Notes: a model not told the origin generated them from the letters alone. A stretch of 24,290 bases of DNA from Proteiniphilum sp. (GCA_031255275.1 JAIRSV010000101.1:1-24290), one strand, 5' to 3'; positions 1 to 8,941 are shown, counted from the stretch's first letter. Numbers and translations are program-made.

Positions 1-1
1 C

Positions 2-73
2 GATAGCGCAAGCTCCCCTCTTGAGAGGGGGTTGGGGGTGTGTTACGAAGAAGCAATGTAACTACGCGCTATC
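2..73. repeat. Small element with 8-bp terminal inverted repeats
   Basis: The segment begins GATAGCGC (2-9) and ends GCGCTATC (66-73), which are exact reverse complements. Between them is a short hairpin (CCCCTC, loop TTGA, GAGGGG) followed by a G-rich run. It lies just before a dispersed repeat copy. The layout resembles a miniature non-autonomous or REP-like intergenic element. No coding potential is evident. The left boundary is the window edge, so it could be longer. Confidence 0.4.
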
Positions 74-85
74 ACGCTCCGAAAT

Positions 86-142
86 CGTTCGTCGGGGCGG
101 GTGCTCCCGCCCCTTGCCACTCGGGCGCTCCCCGAGCTGGTT
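86..142 (+). repeat. Dispersed 57-bp repeat, copy 1
   Basis: Full-length copy of the family that recurs at 14003, 14156, 14368, 14469, 23503, 23656, 23748, 23840 and 23932. It starts CGTTCGTCGGGG and ends CCCGAGCTGGTT. It contains two hairpins: GGGGCGGG, loop TGCT, CCCGCCCC; and CTCGGG paired with CCCGAG. A pyrimidine-rich tail (TTTTCCACTTCTCACT) follows and reaches the stop codon of the minus-strand lipoprotein gene. It may act as that gene's transcript end, but no T-run supports a classical terminator. Confidence 0.85.
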
Positions 143-153
143 TTTTCCACTTC

Positions 154-2052
154 TCACTGCTCCGGCGAAAACCAGTCCCAGTTAGTAGAGTCACCGCTGT
201 TCAGATTTATACTCTTATCCGCCGTCTTGTCGCGGCCCCGCACGCCGCCATATCGTACCGCATGACCGCCGCCTTCGTCGAAGCTTGCCTCGTTTTTCAG
301 ATCGTCCGCCTCCGGAGTAGTGCCGTCGCCGGCCACGTTCCCGTAAATAGTACCGCCGGTCTTGCTGAAAGTGCTACCCTGGTATGCAAACACACCTCCG
401 CCATAATTCGCCCGGTTGCCGCTGATGACCCCGTCCGTCATGATGAATGAACCGCCTAAAGCGACAAACACACCCCCGCCGTGTGCCTTCACCTGATGTC
501 CGCTGATGACTGCCCCACTCCTCATGGAGAGCCTTCCGCCGGTTGACACATACACGCCACCACCGTCCAAATCAGCATCAGGCCTGCCGGGAATGAGGTT
601 GAGGAAGTTATTATCCATAATCTTCGCATCATCTTCCAGCAGGAGCCGTCCTCCCCCTTCCACCATGAAGAGGGGCGCAGAATTGTCGTCGCTGTCGTCG
701 TTGTCACCCCTCCTCAGTCCCTTAAAGGTAATGTTGCACAGTCTGACCGTTACGCCGTCCCCCACGCTAATAAGCGGTTTGCCGCATGGAGACCCCGTGA
801 GATCCATCTCTTTGTGGCTGCCGTCGAGAATCAGTTCGGTGGGACCTGTCTCCTTCGTGAAAGTAAAGCCGGTGAAATCGCCGTCAAACGATACAACCTT
901 ATCCGATCCCATAACAAGGGTAAGCAGCTTCCCGGTCTTGGGACCGAAAGAGCTATACATACTCAAAAGATCCATGATCGCAGCAGGAGTATCAGGCATG
1001 TTTATACCCCACGGTGATCCGTAGGAATCGGTCTCTCCCTGCGCACTCACAGACAGACTGCTATTCGTGTCGACCGTGCTGTTGACACACATCCCATGCC
1101 CGGTATATATGGCATATCCACTGCCTTCGGCATAATTCTCATCCTCCATCACCTCCGCATCATACCCGTATATAATGCTGCCCTGCCGCTTGTCGAGCGC
1201 ACCGCCCTCATCTACATACACACCCCCTCCGTCGCCCAGGAGGTTGCGGTTACCCCTGATCACCACACCGCGGTCCAGCACAAGCTTTCCGCCGCTGTTC
1301 ACCCTGATGAGGGGAGCCGTGTTGCTGCTCAAACCCCGGAAGGTAATATTCTTCAGCGTAAGCGTCACACCACTGCCCACGGTGATGATGGGAGATGAGC
1401 CCGAATTGCTACCTTCAAGCTGTATCACCCTGGCGTTGCTGCTACCGTCGATGGTCAACTCGGCCGGACAGTTGGTACGCGAGAGGAGCAAGCCCTGTAC
1501 ACCGGCATCCGTCTTCTCCAGTTCCACCGTCTCCGCCCCCGGATTCAGCCGGACGTACAGGGACGGCTCCCCGACACATTTCCATATCATATCGACAGCG
1601 CTGTCATAGACGGCGGGATCGCCGAAGAGAGGAGAGGCATCCGTCTCCAGGAAAATAATGTCGCCCTCCCACAGGGATTCGTCAAGATTATCAGGATCAG
1701 AGAGCGAATTAATCGACTTGGAACCGGCATGTGCAATCCTGATACCATACTGAGTCGTATGGAGAAAGAAGTATCCCGCTGCAGGTCTCAGCGTCACCCT
1801 GGCCGTATAGACGGTCGTCTGCCGGAAGACATCGTGGTCGGGCTCCCAGCTCACCTCACCGCTGAACACCCCGCCTTCCCCAAAGTCCCGGGGAAACGTC
1901 TTTATCGGCGTTTCGCCCGTCTTCGGAGCAGGGATAAAGCCGCTGAGATCAATCGTTCCCGTAATGCTCTCCAGTTCGGGAACCTCGTCTTCCACACATG
2001 ACGATGCGCAGCACATCACCATAATTATAAGCATAAATTTTAATCTGTTCAT
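154..2052 (-). CDS. Surface lipoprotein with right-handed beta-helix (polymorphic-repeat) domains
   Basis: 632 residues. The N-terminus is a lipoprotein signal peptide with lipobox ASSC, predicted lipidated Cys19, followed by acidic residues (VEDEVPE), which suits export towards the outer surface in Bacteroidota. Residues of about 35-110 carry a YTARVTL...AAGYFF pattern seen in surface-protein modules. The rest is two related halves of roughly 150 residues or more, each with a VGxGVT-LxNITF-GL stretch, an APL-V-GG-L-L stretch, then GGGVYV; the second half adds GGGVFV and GGGVFAY turns. Such glycine-rich rungs are typical of right-handed parallel beta-helix adhesin-like proteins. No catalytic site is recognised, so substrate or partner is unknown. 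It is transcribed divergently from the efflux operon. Its TGA stop lies in the tail of a dispersed repeat. Confident as a gene, moderate on fold. Confidence 0.8.
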   Translation of the reverse strand: MNRLKFMLIIMVMCCASSCVEDEVPELESITGTIDLSGFIPAPKTGETPIKTFPRDFGEGGVFSGEVSWEPDHDVFRQTTVYTARVTLRPAAGYFFLHTTQYGIRIAHAGSKSINSLSDPDNLDESLWEGDIIFLETDASPLFGDPAVYDSAVDMIWKCVGEPSLYVRLNPGAETVELEKTDAGVQGLLLSRTNCPAELTIDGSSNARVIQLEGSNSGSSPIITVGSGVTLTLKNITFRGLSSNTAPLIRVNSGGKLVLDRGVVIRGNRNLLGDGGGVYVDEGGALDKRQGSIIYGYDAEVMEDENYAEGSGYAIYTGHGMCVNSTVDTNSSLSVSAQGETDSYGSPWGINMPDTPAAIMDLLSMYSSFGPKTGKLLTLVMGSDKVVSFDGDFTGFTFTKETGPTELILDGSHKEMDLTGSPCGKPLISVGDGVTVRLCNITFKGLRRGDNDDSDDNSAPLFMVEGGGRLLLEDDAKIMDNNFLNLIPGRPDADLDGGGVYVSTGGRLSMRSGAVISGHQVKAHGGGVFVALGGSFIMTDGVISGNRANYGGGVFAYQGSTFSKTGGTIYGNVAGDGTTPEADDLKNEASFDEGGGHAVRYGGVRGRDKTADKSINLNSGDSTNWDWFSPEQ

Positions 2053-2176
2053 TTCGTCTTTTTTTTAAAAATGTTATCTACTGTTGCGTATTAGCGTTTA
2101 TACCGTGTCAGAAATCCGAAGCTGAACGTCACGGGGCAAATATCATCACCGGCCGGGGGCGCACACCTTCCGGATG

Positions 2177-2184
2177 CAAAGGTA
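2177..2184 (-). promoter_or_regulatory. Possible -7 box for the minus-strand lipoprotein gene
   Basis: Read on the minus strand this is TACCTTTG, an exact match to the Bacteroidota -7 consensus TAnnTTTG, about 125 bases before the lipoprotein start. The nearest TTTG-like upstream box (2211-2214) is about 26 bases away, longer than the usual 19-21, so support is partial. The rest of the 2053-2478 intergenic region shows no credible gene; short frames there lack family features. Confidence 0.35.
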
Positions 2185-2414
2185 TGCAGTTAATTCCGGA
2201 AATCAGTTATCAAAAACCGCCCTTTTTTTGTCAATTCTTTCCGAAATCCCTGCAAGACAGCAAGTATGTAACACCGTTCCCGTCAGCAAGCCGTCTCCGG
2301 CGACGTCGCCCGCAAACAACCCGCCCGCACCGCCGGAAAGCGCAGACCGGACAGCGCCGGACGACCGGTTGAAACAGCCCTCAGCGGTAAAGTATGTTAA
2401 ACCCGGAAAACTAA

Positions 2415-2446
2415 TTTGTGTTTTCGGGTTTTCTCCATTACCTTTG
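2415..2446 (+). promoter_or_regulatory. Bacteroidota-type promoter of the efflux operon
   Basis: TTTG at 2415-2418 is followed after 20 bases by TACCTTTG at 2439-2446, matching the Bacteroidota -33/-7 arrangement with ideal spacing. Transcription would begin around 2452, giving a leader of under 30 bases before the TetR start codon. Confidence 0.7.
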
Positions 2447-2449
2447 CGC

Positions 2450-2460
2450 CGTTTTAAACG
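2450..2460. promoter_or_regulatory. Candidate operator palindrome at the predicted transcription start
   Basis: CGTTT-T-AAACG is a perfect odd palindrome centred just downstream of the -7 box and overlapping the predicted start site. TetR-family repressors usually bind palindromes in their own promoter, so this is a candidate autoregulatory site. It is short and could be chance. Confidence 0.3.
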
Positions 2461-2478
2461 CAATTTTCCAACAGAACA

Positions 2479-3081
2479 ATGCATGTAAAAGAAAGAATAA
2501 TAGAAAAAGCAGGCGATCTCTTCAAACAATACGGCATAAAGAATGTGTCGATGGACGAAATCGCATTCTCGCTCGGGATCTCAAAAAGAACCATTTACGA
2601 AAACTACAAGGACAAGGAAGACATCCTCCTGTCGGTACTGCACCTCTTCTTCGAGCGGAAGAGCAAGACGCTCAAAGCCCTCCTCGCAGAATGTCGCAAC
2701 GTAGTGGAAGTCTTCATCGCGATCATAGAGGAACATCGCACCACGCCCATCTGCTGTGCGAAGTTCATCGAAGACGTCCAGAAATACTATCCCCGGGCAG
2801 CCAGCCTGCTCAAGACGCAGACCGAGAACAACAACAGACACCTGCAGAATTTTCTGCAGCAGGGAATCGCAGAAGGATACATAAGAGAAGACCTGAACGT
2901 GGACGTGGCAGCCTTTCTGGTAGAAGAAACCACCTATACATACGTTCGCGCGTCCTACCTCAAGACGCCCCCCTTCTCCTTCGACGAACTCTTCTACACG
3001 ATGATGATCAACTTCATACGCGGCATAATGACCGGGAAAGGAATCAAAATCATAGACGACTATTTGAAACAGCAAAAATAG
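2479..3081 (+). CDS. TetR/AcrR-family transcriptional regulator
   Basis: 200 residues, a normal length for the family. The N-terminal helix-turn-helix is clear: residues of about 5-50 read AGDLFKQYGIKNVSMDEIA, then LGISKRTIYENYKDKEDIL, the classic TetR DNA-binding signature. The C-terminal two thirds is helical, divergent ligand-binding sequence with no recognised ligand. It is the first gene of a run encoding a tripartite efflux pump, 19 bases before the TolC-like gene. By analogy with AcrR-type regulators it most likely represses this operon and is relieved by a toxic ligand; that role is inferred from position. The start is the ATG a short distance after a good promoter. Confidence 0.92.
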   Translation: MHVKERIIEKAGDLFKQYGIKNVSMDEIAFSLGISKRTIYENYKDKEDILLSVLHLFFERKSKTLKALLAECRNVVEVFIAIIEEHRTTPICCAKFIEDVQKYYPRAASLLKTQTENNNRHLQNFLQQGIAEGYIREDLNVDVAAFLVEETTYTYVRASYLKTPPFSFDELFYTMMINFIRGIMTGKGIKIIDDYLKQQK

Positions 3082-3100
3082 ATAATTGAATACAAGCACA

Positions 3101-4552
3101 ATGAACTTACGAAGAATAACGTACATATTCCTGCTGCTGCCGGCACTATCCGGCTGGTCGACGGCAGGAGCGCAGCAGACCGACAGTTTGCGGATCGATT
3201 TGAACCGGGCACTGGAAATAGCCCTCAGTGAAAATCCCACAGTGAAGGTCGCCGACATGGAGATAACCAAAAAGCAGTATGCCCTGAAATCAGCCTACGG
3301 CGCCCTTATGCCGCAGATGGATCTGATCGGGCAATATCAACGCGCCATCAAAAGGCAGACAGTCTATTTTGACGAAGGTTTCGGCATGGGCGGCGGCGGC
3401 GCCGACCCGGGGGATTATACTCCCGAAGAGCTGAAAATACTGCAGGTGCTGCAAAAGGCGATGATGCCCGGCGACGGCGGCGACAGCGGAGAAGGTCTCC
3501 AGATGGGACGCTTCAATGTCTGGTCGGCAGGGCTGAACGTAAGCCTGCCGGTAGTAGTCCCCTCACTCTGGAAAAACATCCGGATGAGCGAGGTAGACAT
3601 CCGTCTCTCCATGGAAAAGGCACGCGCCTCACGCATCGACCTGGCCAATCAGGTAAAGAAATCATTTTTCAGTCTGCTGCTCGCGCAGGACAGTCACAGC
3701 GTCTTCAGGAAAACCTACGAGACCGACTCGATCAACCTCGAAGACATTCGCAACCGCTACAGCCAGGGAGTTGTAGCCGAATATGACGTGATCACGGCCG
3801 ACGTACGCCTGAAAAGCCTTATCCCCAACATCCTCCAGTCTGAAAACATGATGAAGATCGCCGAACTGCAACTGAAAATGCTGATGGGAATCGACAGCGA
3901 TGTGCCGCTGAAAGTGCTGGGATCGCTCGACGATTACGAAAAAAGCATGTTTGACGCCATCATCCCCGCAGACACCTCGCTGATAAGTAACAGCGACATC
4001 AGGCAATTCAACCTGCAGTCCGAACAGGCGAAAAACGCATACGACCTGCAGAAACTGCAGTATGCCCCCTCGCTCGTGACCTCTTTCAACTGGACATACA
4101 CAAGTCAGAACAACGACTTCAGATTCGGCACATACCGCTGGGATCCCTATTCCATGCTGGGCGTCACGCTCCAGATACCGCTCTTCAGCGGAGGACAGCG
4201 CTACCACGGCGTGAAGCAGTCACAAATACAGCTTTGGCAGCTGAGCGAGCAGCGAAAGGACGTGGAACGCGCCCTCAAACTGTCAATCAGGAACAGCTAC
4301 GACCTCATCCACAAAAACGTGCAGCAGGTAGCAGCCACGCAATCCTCCGTAGAGCAGGCCCGGAAGGGACACAGCATCACCCTGAAGCGGTACGAAACAG
4401 GGATGGGAACCATCGTAGACGTCAATGCCGCAGCGCTGGCCGTGCTTAACGCCGAACTGCAGTACAGGAACGCCATATACGACTACCTCTCGGCCAAAGC
4501 CGATCTGGAAAAGGTGCTGGGATACGACATAACACCGGTAAGCGCCGAATGA
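3101..4552 (+). CDS. TolC-family outer-membrane efflux protein
   Basis: 483 residues from the ATG at 3101. An in-frame TTG at 3086 exists, but the ATG gives a clean signal peptide (NLRRITYIFLLLPALSGWS...GAQ). The mature part opens with the family signature of a leading helix (LNRALEIALSENPTVKVADM), followed by long amphipathic helices. The second half repeats the pattern (FNLQSEQAKNAYDLQKLQYAPSL, LQIPLFSGGQRYHGVKQSQ), as in the duplicated OEP architecture. A glycine/acid-rich insertion around residues 90-135 (GMGGGGADPGDY and GDGGDSGEG) is unusual and may be a loop. It should form the trimeric outer-membrane and periplasmic tunnel for the adaptor and RND pump encoded next. Confidence 0.92.
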   Translation: MNLRRITYIFLLLPALSGWSTAGAQQTDSLRIDLNRALEIALSENPTVKVADMEITKKQYALKSAYGALMPQMDLIGQYQRAIKRQTVYFDEGFGMGGGGADPGDYTPEELKILQVLQKAMMPGDGGDSGEGLQMGRFNVWSAGLNVSLPVVVPSLWKNIRMSEVDIRLSMEKARASRIDLANQVKKSFFSLLLAQDSHSVFRKTYETDSINLEDIRNRYSQGVVAEYDVITADVRLKSLIPNILQSENMMKIAELQLKMLMGIDSDVPLKVLGSLDDYEKSMFDAIIPADTSLISNSDIRQFNLQSEQAKNAYDLQKLQYAPSLVTSFNWTYTSQNNDFRFGTYRWDPYSMLGVTLQIPLFSGGQRYHGVKQSQIQLWQLSEQRKDVERALKLSIRNSYDLIHKNVQQVAATQSSVEQARKGHSITLKRYETGMGTIVDVNAAALAVLNAELQYRNAIYDYLSAKADLEKVLGYDITPVSAE

Positions 4553-4617
4553 CCGAATGACCGGAAGCATGACACATTGAAATCCGAATTAAAAACATTA
4601 TATACATTAATTATTAT

Positions 4618-5649
4618 ATGAAACGATACAGCTTATTGAAAATTGCTCTTTTACCGGCAGCAGCAGCGCTACTCGCTTCCTGCGGAGGAGCGGCAGACCG
4701 CACCGGAAATGCCGAACGCGAAGAGGCTTCGCCGAAAGCAAAAGTACGCACAGAGAGAGTACAGTTAGTGCCGGTAGACCAGGTATCGACCTTTACCGCC
4801 ACGGTGGAAGCCGACCAGGTGAACAACATCGCCCCCGCTATGGGAGGGAGAATCCGCGAAATCAAAGCAGACGTAGGTTCGCAAGTCCGTCGCGGACAGC
4901 CCCTGGTGGCAATGGACAAGGTGAATCTCTCGCAGCAGCAGACACAGGTAGCCACGATGAAGCGCGACTACGAACGCTATAAAGAGTTGTATGAAGTGGG
5001 CGGCATATCCAAACAGCAGCTCGACCAGGCAAAGGCGCAGCTCGACGTGGCAGAATACGTTCTGAACAATCTGGAGGAAAATACCACCCTGACCAGCCCC
5101 GTGAACGGAGTAGTGACAGCCCGCAATTACGATCCGGGAGATGTGGCCGGACAGTATCCCATCCTCACCATCGAGAGCATCAATCCCGTAAAGGTGAAGG
5201 TCAACGTCTCGGAAGCCTATTACAGCCGGGTGGTGAAGGGTATGCCCGTGGAAGTACTGGTGGACGCCCTGGGCAGTGAAGTGTTTCAGGGAAAAGTCTC
5301 ACTGATTCATCCCACGATAGACCCGGCTTCACACACGTTCGCCGTAGAGATACTGACGCCTAACGGCGATCAGCGGCTGCGTCCCGGCATGTTTGCACGC
5401 GTGAGGATGAACTTCGGCACCAACGACCGACCGCTGCTTCCGGACAGAGCTGTCCTGAAACAGGTAGGCTCCAACGACCGCTACGTGTTTGTGGTGGAAA
5501 ACGGAAAAGCAGTCTATACCCTGGTGGAACTGGGCGTGCGGATCGACGACAAGTACGAGATCGTTGCGGGGCTGAGTAACGGCGACAATGTGATCGTGCA
5601 GGGTAACAATAACCTGATTGACGGGACGGAAGTTGAAATAGTAGAATGA
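4618..5649 (+). CDS. RND efflux periplasmic adaptor (membrane fusion protein), lipoprotein
   Basis: 343 residues. The signal peptide ends in lipobox LLASC with predicted lipidated Cys22, so the adaptor is probably lipid-anchored. Domain order fits the HlyD/AcrA family: a half-lipoyl motif (IREIKADVGSQVRRGQPLVAMD) around residues 80-105; a short alpha-hairpin (QTQVATMKRDYERYKEL...QLDQAKAQLDVAEYVL); the second lipoyl half (TLTSPVNGVVTARNYDPGDVAG); then beta-barrel and membrane-proximal domains (LRPGMFARVRM...VFVVENGKAVYTLVELG). It lies 65 bases after the TolC-like gene and 39 before the pump. It would bridge the inner-membrane pump and the outer-membrane channel. Confidence 0.93.
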   Translation: MKRYSLLKIALLPAAAALLASCGGAADRTGNAEREEASPKAKVRTERVQLVPVDQVSTFTATVEADQVNNIAPAMGGRIREIKADVGSQVRRGQPLVAMDKVNLSQQQTQVATMKRDYERYKELYEVGGISKQQLDQAKAQLDVAEYVLNNLEENTTLTSPVNGVVTARNYDPGDVAGQYPILTIESINPVKVKVNVSEAYYSRVVKGMPVEVLVDALGSEVFQGKVSLIHPTIDPASHTFAVEILTPNGDQRLRPGMFARVRMNFGTNDRPLLPDRAVLKQVGSNDRYVFVVENGKAVYTLVELGVRIDDKYEIVAGLSNGDNVIVQGNNNLIDGTEVEIVE

Positions 5650-5688
5650 GACCGTTCCGAGATTCCAAACTGCAAATAAAATAATCGT

Positions 5689-8600
5689 ATGAAGATATAT
5701 GAAACCGCGGTGAAAAATCCCGTGGGAACATCACTGATATTTATCGGCGTTGTACTGATAGGGATCATGTTCTACAGGCAGTTGCCCATAGACCTCTATC
5801 CCAACATCGACATGAATATCGTCTCGGTCATGACCTCCTACGCGGGAGCGGGCGCCGAAGACGTGGAGACAAACGTAACCCGTCCGCTTGAAGATGTGCT
5901 GAACTCCACCGAAAAGCTGAAAGAAATCACATCACAGTCGCGGGACGGCATGTCGATAATCATGCTGGAATTCGATTTCGGCACCGACATGGACGGGGTG
6001 ATGAATGATGTGCGAGACAAAGTGGATATGATATCGGGATTCCTGCCGGACGGTACGGAAGATCCCATTATCCTGAAGTTCAGTTCCGACATGATCCCCG
6101 TAGTCATTCTCTCGGCCACGGCCAGGGAGAGCGCAGGCGCGCTGTACAAGATCCTCGACGAACAGGTAGCCAATCCCCTCAACCGCATTTCGGGAGTAGG
6201 TACCGTATCCGTCAGCGGCGCGCCGCAGCGGGAAATTCAGGTGAATGTGGTTCCCGAAAAGATGGAGGCATACAATATCTCGCTGGAACAGATCGCACAG
6301 GTGATTGCCACCGAAAATGTGAACGTTCCCGCCGGTAACTTCGACATCGGTACGCAGACCTACATGCTGCGCCTGGAAGGGGAGTTTGAGAACAGTCGCG
6401 ACCTGAACAGCATCATTGTGGGCAACAGTCAGGGACGCGCCATTTATCTGAAGGACGTGGCTTCGGTGAAGGATACGCTGGAGTCGCGCATCCAGGAGAA
6501 CTATACCAACGGACAGCGCAGCGCCTCCATTGTAGTGCAGAAACAGTCGGGCGCCAACACTGCCGCCATCGCCGACGCGGTGAACGCGCAGCTTCCCGAA
6601 CTGGAAAAGAACCTCCCGCCCGACATCAAACTCGTTACGGTGATGGATACCTCCGATCACATCAAAGCATCCATCAACAGTCTGCTGGAAACGATCCTGC
6701 TCGCCCTCATCATTGTCGGCGTCATCGTGCTTTTCTTCCTGGGGAGGTGGCGCGCCACGATCATCATCATGGTGAGCATACCCATTTCGCTCATCGGATC
6801 GTTTATATACCTCTATCTCACCGGAAACTCTATCAATATAATCTCGCTCTCGGCGCTCTCCATCACGATCGGGATGGTGGTGGACGATGCTATCGTGGTG
6901 CTGGAAAATATCACTTCGCATATCGAACGGGGGAGTCGCGTCAAGCAGGCGGCGGTGTATGGTACGGAGGAAGTTTCCCTTTCGGTGATCGCCTCCACGC
7001 TGACGATTATCGCGGTGTTCCTGCCCATGACGATGGTCGGCGGATTTGCCGGCGTGATGTTTAAGCAGTTGGGATGGATGGTGACTATTATTATCTCCCT
7101 GTCGCTGATCATAGCGCTGACGCTCACTCCGATGATGAGCGCCAACATGATGCGGTCGAACAAGGAGAAAAAGGTCAGGACGTCCGGCTTCGACAGATGG
7201 TACGGCAGCAGAATGCTTCCGCTGCTCAACCGGCTTGATTATGCCTATTCGCGGCTGGTGAACTGGGTGGCGCGAAGGAGGCGCTTCACGCTGACGGCGG
7301 TGGTGATCGTCTTTCTGCTGAGCGTGGTTGTGAGCGCCGTCACGCTGAAGACGGAGTTTATGCCGGCGTCGGACAACAACGAGATTGACATTACGGTGGA
7401 GATGCCTACCGGAACGCGTATGGAAGTGGCACGGGAAACGGGTCACAGGATAGCGCGGAGCATAGAGGAGAAATATCCGGAGATCGAGATCATCTCGTTC
7501 AGCGTGGGCGCCGCCGACGAGGACAATACCTGGGCGGCCATGCAGGATAACGCATCCAATATCATGACGTACAGGGTACGTCTGACGGAGGCCAAAAACA
7601 GGAAAAAGAGTATCTATGACGTTTCGGACGAAATCCGTCAGGACTTCGGCAACATGCCGGAACTGTACCGCTTTCAGGTGACGCCCGGCGGAGGCGGCAT
7701 GGGGATGACCGGCGGGAGTAACATTGCGCTGGATATTTATGGTTACGACCTGGAGGCGACCGACAGGCTGGCCGCCGATATGAGAACCCGACTGGCCGGC
7801 GTGGACGGACTGCGCGACATTACGGTGTCGAGAAAGGATTACCGGATGGAATATCAGATCCGCTTCGACCGCGAGAAGCTGGCGCTGAACGGGCTGAACA
7901 TGAGTACGGCTGCCGGCGCCATAAGGAACAGGATCAACGGTCTTGTCATGTCGCGCTACCGGGAGGAGGGCGAAGAGTATGACATCCGCGTACGTTATGA
8001 GGAACAGTATCGCCGCTCAATCGAAGATATTGAGAATATCCTTATCTATAACCCGATGGGTGTGGGCGTACGCGTTCGGGAACTGGGTACGGTGGTGGAA
8101 AGCTCTACGCTGCCGCAGATCGACCGTCAAGACCGTCAGCGTATCGTGACGGTGACGGGAACCATTTACGGACGCGCCCTGAGCGAGGTGGTGACTGATG
8201 TAAACGTCATTCTGGCTGCAACGGATATGCCTCCGGGCGTACAGGTGGAGATGGGCGGTTCGCTGGAAGATCAGCAGGAATCGTTTTCCGAACTGGGACT
8301 CCTCCTCATGATCGTTTCGCTGCTGGTGTATATCGTACTGGCGTCGCAGTTTGAGTCGCTCACCTATCCGTTTATGATTATCCTCACCGTGCCGTTCGCC
8401 TTTGTCGGCTCCATTCTCTTCCTCGCCCTCACGGGAGAACCGCTGGGAATCATGGGATTCGTCGGGCTGATCATGCTTGTGGGGATGGTGGTGAAGAATG
8501 CTATCGTACTGATTGACTATATTAACCTCAACCGTGAAAGAGGCATGTCCATCATCACGGCAGTGGTACACGGAGGACGTTCGAGACTTCGTCCCGTGCT

Positions 8601-8823
8601 GATGACTACACTCACTACGATTTTAGGGATGGTACCCCTGGCTGTCGGTACGGGACAAGGTTCGGAGATGTGGAAGGCGCTGGGTATTTCTATTATCGGA
8701 GGGATGACTTTCTCTACCGTTATCACGCTTATACTGATACCGGCACTCTATTCGATGATGGCCGGCTACGGCGTACGCAGGAGACGCAGGAAGCTTCGCG
8801 AGAAAGTCTGGACGGCGGCGTAA
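5689..8823 (+). CDS. RND-family efflux pump, inner-membrane permease subunit (AcrB/HAE1-like)
   Basis: 1044 residues, the usual length for AcrB-type pumps. It starts with the first membrane helix (NPVGTSLIFIGVVLIGIMFY), followed by a periplasmic porter domain with PLED and GVGTVSVSGAPQREI motifs. The central membrane block contains GMVVDDAIVVLENI, with the proton-relay aspartates at 399 and 400. A second periplasmic domain follows, and the C-terminal membrane block has GMVVKNAIVLIDYINL with the relay lysine at 936. These charged residues mark a proton-driven antiporter of the hydrophobe/amphiphile class; the heavy-metal class cannot be fully excluded without alignment. A Gly/Met-rich loop (PGGGGMGMTGG, around residue 665) is notable. 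It is the core of the tetR-led operon. The exported compounds are unknown. Confidence 0.95.
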   Translation: MKIYETAVKNPVGTSLIFIGVVLIGIMFYRQLPIDLYPNIDMNIVSVMTSYAGAGAEDVETNVTRPLEDVLNSTEKLKEITSQSRDGMSIIMLEFDFGTDMDGVMNDVRDKVDMISGFLPDGTEDPIILKFSSDMIPVVILSATARESAGALYKILDEQVANPLNRISGVGTVSVSGAPQREIQVNVVPEKMEAYNISLEQIAQVIATENVNVPAGNFDIGTQTYMLRLEGEFENSRDLNSIIVGNSQGRAIYLKDVASVKDTLESRIQENYTNGQRSASIVVQKQSGANTAAIADAVNAQLPELEKNLPPDIKLVTVMDTSDHIKASINSLLETILLALIIVGVIVLFFLGRWRATIIIMVSIPISLIGSFIYLYLTGNSINIISLSALSITIGMVVDDAIVVLENITSHIERGSRVKQAAVYGTEEVSLSVIASTLTIIAVFLPMTMVGGFAGVMFKQLGWMVTIIISLSLIIALTLTPMMSANMMRSNKEKKVRTSGFDRWYGSRMLPLLNRLDYAYSRLVNWVARRRRFTLTAVVIVFLLSVVVSAVTLKTEFMPASDNNEIDITVEMPTGTRMEVARETGHRIARSIEEKYPEIEIISFSVGAADEDNTWAAMQDNASNIMTYRVRLTEAKNRKKSIYDVSDEIRQDFGNMPELYRFQVTPGGGGMGMTGGSNIALDIYGYDLEATDRLAADMRTRLAGVDGLRDITVSRKDYRMEYQIRFDREKLALNGLNMSTAAGAIRNRINGLVMSRYREEGEEYDIRVRYEEQYRRSIEDIENILIYNPMGVGVRVRELGTVVESSTLPQIDRQDRQRIVTVTGTIYGRALSEVVTDVNVILAATDMPPGVQVEMGGSLEDQQESFSELGLLLMIVSLLVYIVLASQFESLTYPFMIILTVPFAFVGSILFLALTGEPLGIMGFVGLIMLVGMVVKNAIVLIDYINLNRERGMSIITAVVHGGRSRLRPVLMTTLTTILGMVPLAVGTGQGSEMWKALGISIIGGMTFSTVITLILIPALYSMMAGYGVRRRRRKLREKVWTAA

Positions 8824-8845
8824 TGAGAAGTCGAGAAGCGGAGAA

Positions 8846-8874
8846 AACCAGCTCGGGCGCTCCCCGAGCTGGTT
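8846..8874. repeat. Truncated dispersed repeat forming a perfect 12-bp hairpin
   Basis: AACCAGCTCGGG (8846-8857) and CCCGAGCTGGTT (8863-8874) pair perfectly around a 5-base loop. These are the outer arms of the 57-bp dispersed repeat with the GC-rich middle deleted. The purine tail (TGAGAAGTCGAGAAG) starts at 8824, immediately after the pump gene's TAA. It sits between the pump gene and the PII-like gene, so it could protect the upstream mRNA or weaken read-through. There is no T-run, so it is not a standard terminator. Confidence 0.75.
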
Positions 8875-8941
8875 ATCACCGCTTCTTAAAAACATCCTCA
8901 ATTGAAAATTAAAGCAGACCTCACACAAAAAATAAATAAAT

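Noticed and set aside
2203..2529. 108-codon minus-strand frame between the lipoprotein and TetR genes
   Set aside because: Overlaps the efflux promoter and the start of the TetR gene; no recognisable features.
3086..3100. TTG start five codons upstream in the TolC-like gene
   Set aside because: The ATG at 3101 begins a normal signal peptide and leaves a sensible gap from the TetR stop.
5932..7446. 504-codon minus-strand frame opposite the pump gene
   Set aside because: His/Arg/Asp-rich shadow of a well-supported RND pump gene.
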